Assembly: GCF_027921745.1 (NCBI RefSeq)
Contig: NC_079240.1
Span: forward strand, 737,001 to 801,000
DNA: 64,000 nt
Origin: Schizosaccharomyces osmophilus
Lineage: Eukaryota > Ascomycota > Schizosaccharomycetes > Schizosaccharomycetales > Schizosaccharomycetaceae
Direction: 5' to 3'
The notes beneath the pieces are model-generated. The model worked only from the letters and a program-made list of their open reading frames with translations, made no database searches and was not told the origin of the DNA. Both the position numbers and the translations under genes were made by a program. How positions within the stretch are numbered: the stretch's first letter is position 1; the number at the start of each line of letters is the position of its first letter. Below are positions 55,791-64,000 of this stretch, in pieces.

Positions 55791-58581
55791 TTATGCCTTT
55801 GTTTTTTCTTGGAAAAAAAGCACATATGCCGCAGCTGTGACGATGGCATCGTCTCCAACATTTTCAACATAAGCATCTAATAGCAAAATCGTTAGTTACT
55901 TTTTCGATATGTATACTCATTCACGAGCCTTACCATCGTAATTTAAAAAGCTGCTGCTCGATGCATCCTTAGCATACGAAGTATAGTGGCTGTTAATCAT
56001 GTATCCATGATGATTGTCAATCGCATACAATTCGTATGTATGCGATCTGTTCTTAGCCTCTTTTTTCTTTAGCTCCCTTAATGGACTAATATGTGGTTTC
56101 ATATCCAAGTTCACCGTAGGAAAACGGACATAATCTCTCCTTTTCCGAAGTTTTCGTATGCGGCCTGTACAACTAAAACGATTCAAATGTATAATTAAAT
56201 TTCTTGGTAACTTCCAAATCTCCATTTGTTTAGTAGCCGCCCGAAAATCCTTACACGATGGACAATACCATGAATCTTCCAACGAAAGTTGTTCAGGCCG
56301 AGAAAATTCTTCAAGGCAATCTTCCAATGTGATAGAATCTACATGGTATTGCTTTCCGTCAAAAAACCAATTGTTTTTTATAAATGCCTTTTTCTGGCTT
56401 TCTTCTTTCCATACACACATGATAATCGTCTGTTTGTTCAAAACGACACCTTCTTCGCCCACTGGAGTATAATCATAGTTTTCAAAATCTTTCAATCTGT
56501 TCCACACGTCCACGCCAAACGGAAGAGTCTGTATACATATTTGAAACATATCGGGAGTTATAAAGGTGTCAGTATATGTGCAATATAATTTGTACACTCT
56601 GCTGTATAACTCCTTTTTGGAAACATAGTTTTCGGAAAAAGAAAGTTGTAGTGGATATCCAAAAGGATCACATCGTTGAAGTGATCCGGGTATTTGAGGA
56701 AGACTTTTACAGTGAACAACGGGCGTAATTATCTTTTCTCTCGTTGTTTCATACATGAATAAGCGATCGTAGGAGCGAATCGTTTTTGAGATTTTGCTAT
56801 GTTCACCTAAACATTTATAAACTTTCCCATCATATATATCGACTGCTTTTACGTCCTCGGTATCGTAGCCAAGCTGTTGCAAGCGCAATATAGCATAGCA
56901 TTTAGCTTCGTTCACAGTGTAATCGGAAGGAATTTGGATGACGAACTTTTCGGGGGAATCATTTTCTGACATAGGAACAAAATTAACGGTATGTCTCCAT
57001 TTTGTTAGCGTTGGGAGGGGCAAAGTTAGGTACATGAAAGGATCAAAGACCACAGACGTCAAACCGCAAGTCGAACATTGCAATGTACTTTTGTACATTC
57101 CTTGAAATAACTCGACAACAACCGAATCATTTCTTTTTGCATACATCTCCCAACATTCATCTGCCACCTTTTGAACCTGTATTTGGTTTTCAGTGTACAG
57201 GTCTGGCCTTTCAAAATACGGCTTATCAATAACTCTGTTAAGGTCTTCATGTAAACCGTCAAGGAAAAATGCGATAAATTCTTGTGAATCATTTTGGCTA
57301 TAGCCGGCAAAGGATGAATTAAATTCACTAACAATGTATTTCAATGTATAAGGAGAGATCGGGTGTCCAAAAACACCATTTTTATTTGCTTGCTTTATGA
57401 GATTAGCATAAGCAAGGGCAACTTTTCCTTTCATTCCCAAAGGATTCGTGAAATTGATTTCCCCTTTATACCGATCATGAAGAAAGTATTCAGATAGCTC
57501 CTGAGTATGAAATAAGCATTGAAGAGCAGAATTCATATAGCACGTATTTCCAATGTTATTCATCCCGCAGTATCCACGCTCAAGCATATTCTTCGTATTA
57601 GTTACTTGAGGCGAATCCATCGGCCATTCCTGAAGCTGAGCATTTAGAGCTTCAATAACAAGACATCCTTTCTCCAAATTCATCTCAAACATTGTCATGC
57701 AATCGGCAAAGTCATTCAACAAAATGGCTCCCCAAAGACTTCTCGCATGGGGTATTGGTATGAATCGGCTAGACGGTAATAATCGTTCATTATGCCATAC
57801 GCGGTATTCTATTGATTCTGGTATATTGAAATTGACACGAATAAAGTCAAACAGGTCTTTAAGAGTCTGGCTCTTTGAGAAATGGAATTTATAAGGACCT
57901 TCATAGTGGGGAATTGAGGGAAGGAATGAGAGTTCTGCATCTATGGAATTAGAATAAATAAAAGCCGTAGAAAAAATAATGGGGTATACATTCACAAATG
58001 GTTGCAAATTGTGTTTTGGTCCAACGAGTATAACTTCTCTCTCTATCGGTAATCCATGGACTCCAAACCTGATTAAAACCGTTAGTATAATTAAGACAAA
58101 CATTTAAAAGAAATTTATTATGGCCTTATTACTGCTAGCTTCACTTATTTTTTGATGAAGCTTGCGAAGAATACTATGCCTTGTAATAGCACAAGCATCA
58201 AAAGGTAATGAACCTTTAAGCCCGTTTATAGAGGAAAATCAATCTTTATAAGCCTTACCATTGTGCTAGCTTCTGCCAGGCAGAAGATGATATAATTGTA
58301 TAGTCAATTGATTCCTCAAGCCCAGGCAAAAGCTGGTGGTTTTTGTCCAGCAATTTTCTCTGTTCTATCGGACCAGGATGACGGCTTTGTCCATTTAAGA
58401 AGTCTTTATAGGCTTCAAACCATTCGTACTCAATCAAATAAGCTGAATCGTCACTTTTCCATTTATCCAAATCGCCGTCTAAAGTGGAAATAAAGTCTTT
58501 TACCAACGTTTCACAAAAATAGTCTCTCCAGGATTCCGAATACTGCGGTTTTCCATTATGAGCAGCAGCAATTGAAGCCAT
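55791..58581 (-). CDS. ubp1: Ubiquitin C-terminal hydrolase Ubp1 (DUSP-USP)
   Basis: Three exons on the minus strand: 58581-58259, 58068-55934 and 55876-55791, giving 847 aa (S. pombe Ubp1 is about 849). The N-terminal DUSP domain (about residues 15-110, WRDYFCETLVKDFISTLDGD and EYEWFEAYKDFLNG) is split by the 190-nt first intron. The USP catalytic domain follows with the Cys box GMNNIGNTCYMNSALQCL (Cys about 284), a zinc-binding CSTCG, a SCTGR-containing region with NLIIHLNRFS, and the His box NSHYTSYAKD (His about 802). The last exon supplies DAYVENVGDDAIVTAAAYVLFFQEK, the normal end of a USP fold, so the reading frame without that splice is truncated. Related to USP4/11/15 and yeast Ubp12. 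Confidence 0.94.
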
Positions 58582-59073
58582 TTTAAACCATTGCTTTTTA
58601 AACCGAGGTTTTCAATCCCTTTTATAATTTCGACGTCTAATAAGTCTTTTATAGAAAAAATTCTGGGTATTTTAAGCGTTTTGGAATAATTGAAAATATC
58701 ACTTAAATAGTAAAGTCGCTTCGCTTTTAATTTCACCAACTTCTCATTAATCGCCGCGCTAAGTATCTTCTTGATTAATCCCTTCCATAAACAATCTAAG
58801 TTCTATTTATTTATCTTTCAAATTGCCTTTTATTTTTTAAGGATTTTTTCTTGGTTTAGCATTTCTTGAAAGCAAAAGACATCTGTGAGCGTCGAAAGGT
58901 TTTGTGTTAGAACGACTTTCACGGTTTTTTTTTTTTTTTTTTTTACAGTTGAAAAGGAAATATTCTTTTCACTTTTGCGTATTCGGTCGGGTATAGAGTG
59001 ACATATTGTACAAGACTTCAAAGGTAATCGTTTACCTCGACACAGAAAAGAAAAGAATTAAATCCAACTAAAT
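58582..59073. other. Divergent promoter, ubp1 / luc7
   Basis: About 490 bp shared by divergent genes; contains a T21 tract at 58924-58944, about 130 bp upstream of luc7. Nothing else recognised. Confidence 0.45.
58924..58944. repeat. Poly(T) tract (21 T)
   Basis: Uninterrupted T21, a likely nucleosome-depleting element in the shared promoter of ubp1 and luc7. Confidence 0.75.
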
Positions 59074-59874
59074 ATGGCTGCCGAACAAAGGAAGATTATT
59101 GAACAGCTTATGGGAAGTAACCTTTCCAATTTTACAAGTCGAGGCCAAGTTCATTTTACGGACCGCAAAGTGTGTAGAAGTTTTTTATGTGGAATATGCC
59201 CTCATGATATATTTACAAACACAAAGATAGATTTAGGACCGTGTCCAAAAATCCATAGTGATAAGTTGAAGTCTGACTATGAGCGAGCCAGCTATTCACA
59301 TAGTTATGGTTACGAATGGGACTATTTAGATGATTTGGAAAGACATGTTGATGAATGTAATCGGAGAATTGATATTGCAGAGGCAAGAAAGGAAAAAACA
59401 ACAGAGGAAATTGAACGAACAGATGAGCTAATGCGTGACATGGCTCATACAGGCCATTCAATTGACGTGCTGATCGAGGAGATGAAAGCTTTATCCCAGA
59501 AAGGACATATTAGCCAGTCAATGAAACACTATACTGAGCTAAGTCGCCTAAGAACTCGTAGAGAGGAGTTGCATCAAGAAGTTATATCTATGAATGAAGT
59601 CCCCAGTCAAGCTGGTACGACTCATCAGAAGTTGCAGGTTTGTGATGTTTGTAGTGCATATTTGTCTCGGCTGGATAACGATAGACGTTTGGCAGATCAC
59701 TTTTCAGGTAAGATGCATCTGGGATATGCGATGCTACGAAACTTGGCCAAGGACCTTCGTGAACAATTAGACGTACAAAACTCGAGTAAAGATGAAGAAG
59801 ATGAACCAGAAACTGAAAATTCAAAACACGGAGAGCAACATTCGAATACGCATTCAATGCTCCACGTAACTTGA
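59074..59874 (+). CDS. luc7: U1 snRNP-associated splicing factor Luc7
   Basis: Single exon, 266 aa (S. pombe Luc7/Usp106 about 264). Two zinc fingers define the family: an N-terminal CCCH type (VCRSFLCGICPHDIFTNTK...GPCPKIHSD, about residues 33-67) and a C-terminal C2H2 type (VCDVCSAYLSRLD...HFSGKMHLGY, about residues 189-222), separated by a coiled-coil-like helical region. Luc7 contacts the 5' splice site-U1 duplex and affects choice of weak donors. The C-terminal tail is acidic and polar. In a genome with so many short introns and atypical donors (GTTGGT, GTACGT, GTATGA all appear in this window) its role is relevant. Confidence 0.95.
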   Translation: MAAEQRKIIEQLMGSNLSNFTSRGQVHFTDRKVCRSFLCGICPHDIFTNTKIDLGPCPKIHSDKLKSDYERASYSHSYGYEWDYLDDLERHVDECNRRIDIAEARKEKTTEEIERTDELMRDMAHTGHSIDVLIEEMKALSQKGHISQSMKHYTELSRLRTRREELHQEVISMNEVPSQAGTTHQKLQVCDVCSAYLSRLDNDRRLADHFSGKMHLGYAMLRNLAKDLREQLDVQNSSKDEEDEPETENSKHGEQHSNTHSMLHVT

Positions 59875-60439
59875 TAATTTTATTTCAGGACTGATAAATT
59901 TACAGTTTGTTTATGTTCCTATTAACATGTTTGTCATTACAAACACATGTTTACGTATCCTGAGTAAAAATTATATGGATTATGAGCAGAAATGTTTTCG
60001 TTCGTTCCCCTAAAAATATTCCAAAGCTTATCTTTTGCTTTAGGTTGTTATTTTTTTCTTTTTTTTTTTTTTGCAAAAAAAGAAGGATATTGCTATATGG
60101 TCTATGTGAAACCGAATCGCTAATTCATTCCTACATCCTGAAAAAACTATTATACGTGTTACAAGTAGAACATCAAAAGCTGTAATTTATGTTTCTTTTA
60201 ATCTTTTTTTTACATTTACGTCGCTGCGAGAATACTGGATTCGTTCAAGAACGATGAGGTACACCCACTCAGACAATAAAACACCGTAAAAACAATTAAT
60301 GACAAAATTGCAAATATAAAAAAAGGGTTTTTGGCTTCTTCTTTTTTTACTTTTGATAGAAAGTATCCGATGGTCTCAGATTGATGTAGTCCGGAAGACA
60401 AATCTAACCTTGAGCATACTACAAAATCTCATCAACTTG
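59875..60439. other. Intergenic between luc7 and sfh1
   Basis: About 565 bp between two rightward genes, with T-rich tracts at 60048-60072 and 60198-60211. Nothing recognised. Confidence 0.4.
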
Positions 60440-61705
60440 ATGAATCAAGCTTGCAAAACCACCTATCATGCTCGACTTCGAACGGGAAACACCTCTATAA
60501 TACAAAAAAATATTACGGTTTCAACACGGTCACATACCTCGTATACAGGGCGAAATTCACTTCGAAATGTACCGGTAGTCAATTACGCGGCTTTTGAGCA
60601 AGGAGATGATTTTCAGCTCCCTTCTGAGCCCACAGAAAAGGAAGAAGAAGAGGATAATTTCAAAGTGGATGAACAGGGCTTTCCAAATGAACGACCCCAA
60701 GGAAAAAGAATCGTTCCCAAATTTGCAACAAAAACGAGGCATACTTACTTCACAGATGAGCAATTAGGATGCGCAGCTGAAGAAAGGGATGTTTATGTTC
60801 CAATACGGCTAGATATTGAATTGACAAATGACTACCGATTGAGGGATACGTTTTTGTGGAATATGAATGAACAAGTGATGACACCAGATACATTTGCTCA
60901 TATACTATGTACGGATTTAGATATTCCAATAAATTCATATGGACCTCAAATCAGTTCAAGCATTCGGACACAGATTGAAGAATATGCACCGGTAGCTGAA
61001 GTACCTATGCCTCAAGGGCAGGAAATGCTGGTCGTGTTTAATATTCAATTACAGTTGTCACAGCATGCATACAATGATCAGGTTGAATGGAATTTAACGA
61101 GCAATTTAACACCGGAGGATTTCAGTACACAAACCTGTAGTGACCTTGGATTGGCGGGCGAATTTCGACCCGAAATGGCTCATGCAATCCATGAAAATCT
61201 ACTCAAGCTGAAAAAAGATGCTTGTGAAGGAGATTTACCAGATTACGACAATGATTCTGTGCCTGGAGCGATGGCTGGACCTCGTCAGGACATGGCTACA
61301 ATGGGAGCGTTATGGCAACCCACGTTGGAAACGGTAAGTTTAGAAGAAGCGAAACGGAATGAAACAAACAAAGAAAACATGGTTCGACAGTGGAGAAGAG
61401 ATGCTTCAAAATTTGGTGGAAATGCCGCAGATGTTTCAGCAGAGCGTTGGAGAGCAGCAGCTACCGGAAGCATGGTCGCCCAGGCGGCCACGACGAATCT
61501 TCCGAGCGCCTCTGTTTCTGACGCGCAGACCTTATTGGATCAAGAGCGACCGCGTTGGAAATGCAGATGGTGCAACGTTTTGGGTACGGGGACATTTTGC
61601 GTACGACGTGGTCCCGAAGGAAACAAGTCGCTCTGTAATGCCTGTGGTGTTGCTTATGCTCGTACAGCGCAGTTGCCATACTGGAGAAAAGGATTGTATA
61701 CGTAG
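60440..61705 (+). CDS. sfh1: RSC complex SNF5-family subunit Sfh1 with GATA finger
   Basis: Single exon, 421 aa from the ATG at 60440 ([15 protein letters not shown]); the frame is open upstream but homology begins with [15 protein letters not shown]5 homology: [11 protein letters not shown] near residue 50, [34 protein letters not shown] (repeat 1) and [21 protein letters not shown] (repeat 2, described in parts), each about 60 residues. The C-terminus has a GATA-type zinc finger: C375-X2-C378-X20-C399-X2-C402, which the S. cerevisiae Sfh1 lacks as far as I know but other fungal SNF5 proteins have. Sfh1 is a core subunit of the RSC/SWI-SNF-type remodeller. S. pombe Sfh1 is about 418 aa. Confidence 0.94.
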   Translation: MNQACKTTYHARLRTGNTSIIQKNITVSTRSHTSYTGRNSLRNVPVVNYAAFEQGDDFQLPSEPTEKEEEEDNFKVDEQGFPNERPQGKRIVPKFATKTRHTYFTDEQLGCAAEERDVYVPIRLDIELTNDYRLRDTFLWNMNEQVMTPDTFAHILCTDLDIPINSYGPQISSSIRTQIEEYAPVAEVPMPQGQEMLVVFNIQLQLSQHAYNDQVEWNLTSNLTPEDFSTQTCSDLGLAGEFRPEMAHAIHENLLKLKKDACEGDLPDYDNDSVPGAMAGPRQDMATMGALWQPTLETVSLEEAKRNETNKENMVRQWRRDASKFGGNAADVSAERWRAAATGSMVAQAATTNLPSASVSDAQTLLDQERPRWKCRWCNVLGTGTFCVRRGPEGNKSLCNACGVAYARTAQLPYWRKGLYT

Positions 61706-62168
61706 AATTTTCTACTATGATAATTCGCTTTCATACCGCTAAATTTACACCTGTTCTTATTATTATAATTGTTATCACGATACAAACAGGTCTTTTAGAA
61801 AACAGCGGTAAATTGATGGAAGAAACGAAAGGAAAAAAGAACTAAATATGTTATTCATTTGGATCCGGATCCATTAGAAATTTTAGCGTCAGGACGAAGA
61901 ATTTTTGTTAAGTAATTATTGGTAAAATGAATTCATAAAAATATTCAAGATGGTAACATGTGAGAAAGTATGTGTCAAGAGTATATATTTTATCGATGTT
62001 ATTACGTTTGTATTCGTTTACTTTGTCTTTAAGTATCCACATAAAAAGGTTGTCTCATTAACCCAAAGCTGAATAAAAGAGAATTCAGCCATTATTTTCA
62101 TAAGCGTAATGGTCATAGTGTTTAAAAAAATATATATAAAAATATAATGGAAACATCAGGAGCAGCCT
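61706..62168. other. Intergenic between convergent genes
   Basis: About 460 bp between sfh1 and the small gene at 62169. AT-rich, nothing recognised. Confidence 0.4.
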
Positions 62169-62507
62169 TTACATTTCATCAGCAGAAGGAGGGCTCTTTC
62201 GGTCGTTCACGGATACGTTTTCAGTGCGTTGACTCTTGGCGGCGGTCTCGCGCTCTAATTCATCAATGGGGGTATTATCCCAGTCGGAACGAACATTGGC
62301 CTCTGAGTCAGTGGTCGTTTCACGACTAGCATTGTCTTTAGGGGGAATTGTATCCTCTTCAACCGGCTTGCGATGGAGAGGTTGGTTGCTAGAATACCAG
62401 CGATTTAATAAGGTACGAGTTTCGAGTGATGGGCCCAAACGAATTGAGTTACGGCTTGAGTTGCTGAGAGGAAAGCTCTTGAAAGCGCTAAGACGTTGAG
62501 AAAACAT
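62169..62507 (-). CDS. Small protein, probably mitochondrial, function unknown
   Basis: Single exon, 112 aa, in the same place as the small S. pombe gene SPCC16A11.15c as I recall it. The first 40 residues ([20 protein letters not shown] and on) are rich in R, S and L with no acid until about residue 30, and RWYSS near residue 37-41 resembles a matrix-processing site, so mitochondrial import is likely. The mature part is polar with many E, D and S/T and no domain that I know. Confidence in coding status comes from the conserved order and targeting-like start; function unassigned. Confidence 0.72.
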   Translation of the reverse strand: MFSQRLSAFKSFPLSNSSRNSIRLGPSLETRTLLNRWYSSNQPLHRKPVEEDTIPPKDNASRETTTDSEANVRSDWDNTPIDELERETAAKSQRTENVSVNDRKSPPSADEM

Positions 62508-64000
62508 GTTGGTTCAAACTTATTAATAAGAACGCTGAAAACACAGAGGGGGGAAGGATGTAAAAATCAAATAGTCGCTTAGTCTATGTTTCTTTAGTCA
62601 GTTATCTGAAGCAAATCCTCATAGTTGAATAATAGCTCGACGAAAGCAAATGAATTCAACGTTATTCTCTTTCTGCTATTATTCACTACGCTTTTCTAGT
62701 TTTTCTTCATACCTGTAGAATGAATCCGTTGAATGGAAAATTCAGTTGACAATAGTTTCTTGGTTCACTTCTTGAGTAAGTGGAAAAGTTAAAAGAAACA
62801 ATTCGGGAAAAGCGAGCCTTTTCTATCTGCGCACCTGGCTATGAAATATGACAAATCCTGGTGAGCCTTATGTCCGTAGAATGATTCACAGTTAATCTAT
62901 TTGACGATTTCTCTTTCCCAGTGATTTCATACTGAGCAAAGTTGCTACTTGAACAGTGATTTAGAGTAGCTTGATGAACCGAAAACGCTGGACGTGGCAA
63001 TCAAAAAGCCTCCAAATGTATTTATAAAAATAATAGCTTTAAAATATGAAAAGTGAATCATGTAAAATGCAATTTTGTTTTTGTTGTTCTCTGATGTCAT
63101 TACTCTCTATCACTCAAGTAGTGTTGATTAATGATACGAACCGTGAACAGCTAACTTGCGTTGAAGCTCGTAATATGGTGTTTTCATAACAAGAGTAAAT
63201 TCTTGCATACGTTGCTTATGTTACTGCGCTACACTAGTAAACAATATTTTGAAATTAAATTTGGAATAAATATCTAGACAAGACTTGGGGTTTAGGCATC
63301 TGTGTAGTAGTGGTTGTTTTGTCGTCTTTTATTTTTTTTCACTACTATTTATTTTATCCTTCTTTGTTTCTGTTCTTGAGGTTTTCCCATTTTTAGTTGT
63401 CTTTTTAGGTCAATCTTGGTTATAAATATGAGTGTCACAAAAATACAATTCATATACCTTTTGTCGCTTTGCATCAATCGTCTTTTCAACATTCACATAT
63501 TATGATCAAGGAAATCATTTTTATACTGCAACACTCGCTTTCCGTTGTCGAAACATTTACCACAGTTGGTCTCAGCAACTAACGGTAACAGTCATACGAA
63601 AAAAGAATACACAAGGAATTGAATTCATGTTGGTTTTTAAAAACATTTAGCAAAATGTCCAAAGAATTTTTCATTTTTATATTGAAAAGCTATGGAACAG
63701 TGGTCGATTAAAGTAACGTTTCTTATATTTCAAAGAAGATTCCCGAACTGTTTTCTCGTAGAATAGCATGCAAATTTCTTCATGTTCAAAGGACAGTGAA
63801 ACGGCATTTAGATAGAAGTGTAACGAATAGAAGGCAAGCTTTGCTAAAAAAGCGACATCAGGAATCTAAATGCATACATATACGCTATATACAAGATGTA
63901 TATATACAAACCTCTAAGGATATCTATCCAAGAATACATTACCATCGTAACAAAGTAGAGTTTACAGAGTTCAACAGGAAGACATAACCAAATTTAATAG
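62508..64000. other. Terminal region without a supported gene
   Basis: About 1.5 kb at the right end. AT-rich; short open frames at 63432-63650 and 63796-63987 have no signal of coding. It may be promoter of the next gene beyond the window or contain a non-coding transcript. No RNA gene or repeat recognised. Confidence 0.4.

Noticed and set aside
58069-58258. Upstream start (MFVLIIL...) for the main ubp1 frame, inside its first intron
   Set aside because: It would drop the DUSP domain; the splice from 58259 to 58068 rebuilds a normal Ubp1 N-terminus.
63432-63987. Short open frames at the right end
   Set aside because: Composition is random-like with no domain, splice or targeting signal.
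1-64000. CRISPR arrays, integrated viruses, rRNA genes, centromere or telomere repeats
   Set aside because: No arrays, long repeats, reverse transcriptase or capsid-like frames, or rDNA-like sequence seen. Apart from the 68-bp repeat pair, repeats are homopolymer runs and short inverted repeats.

Overview
This window is nuclear DNA from a fission yeast (genus Schizosaccharomyces), but probably not S. pombe itself. The evidence is compact AT-rich intergenic DNA, genes with very short introns (about 40-110 nt, GTAAGT/GTATG donors, CTAAC-type branch sites, TAG/CAG acceptors), and a gene order that I recognise from S. pombe chromosome III (cosmids SPCC63 then SPCC16A11). Protein lengths sit within a few residues of the S. 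pombe orthologues I remember (Dim1 142, Pup3 204, Tim23 210, Thg1 262, Atg1 833, Ubp1 847), while sequences and intergenic regions look diverged. A member of the S. octosporus/S. cryophilus side of the genus is my inference, not something I could test.

Layout. Positions 1-7057 hold four genes that I do not place beside this block in S. pombe: an ARMT1-like DUF89 phosphatase, a Pho84-type phosphate transporter, a LYR-motif protein and an acidic protein of unknown function. From 7.7 to 62.5 kb the order is aah3, a DNAJC11-like J protein, mok14, tap42, a WDR89-like protein, thg1, atg1, sec59, pup3, a second DnaJ protein, seg1, a Sfk1/DRAM-like membrane protein, utp13, a DUF2009 protein, snx12, dim1, gpi10, coq10, atg20, tim23, cytochrome b5 (oca8), mrpl31, ubp1, luc7, sfh1 and a small mitochondrial-looking protein. 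The last 1.5 kb shows no gene that I can support. Intron-containing genes were assembled by hand from splice signals, reading frame and family homology; exon coordinates are in each entry.

Functions are mostly housekeeping. Cell wall and secretory pathway: aah3 and mok14 (alpha-glucan), sec59 (dolichol kinase) and gpi10 (GPI anchor). Membrane organisation and trafficking: seg1 (eisosome), the Sfk1-like protein, snx12, and atg1 with atg20 (autophagy). Mitochondria: coq10, tim23, mrpl31, the LYR protein and the small last gene. RNA and ribosome work: utp13, dim1, luc7 and thg1. Others are pup3, ubp1 and sfh1.

I found no tRNA, rRNA, CRISPR array or intact mobile element. The most interesting signals are local: an amylase homologue with intact acids but two active-site histidines replaced, lying near a glucan synthase that lacks the amylase half; a divergent gene pair (gpi10/coq10) whose start codons overlap on opposite strands; very small exons in dim1 and atg20; an unusually long intron in the cytochrome b5 gene; and a 68-bp dispersed repeat present twice. 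I see no clearly new biological system here.
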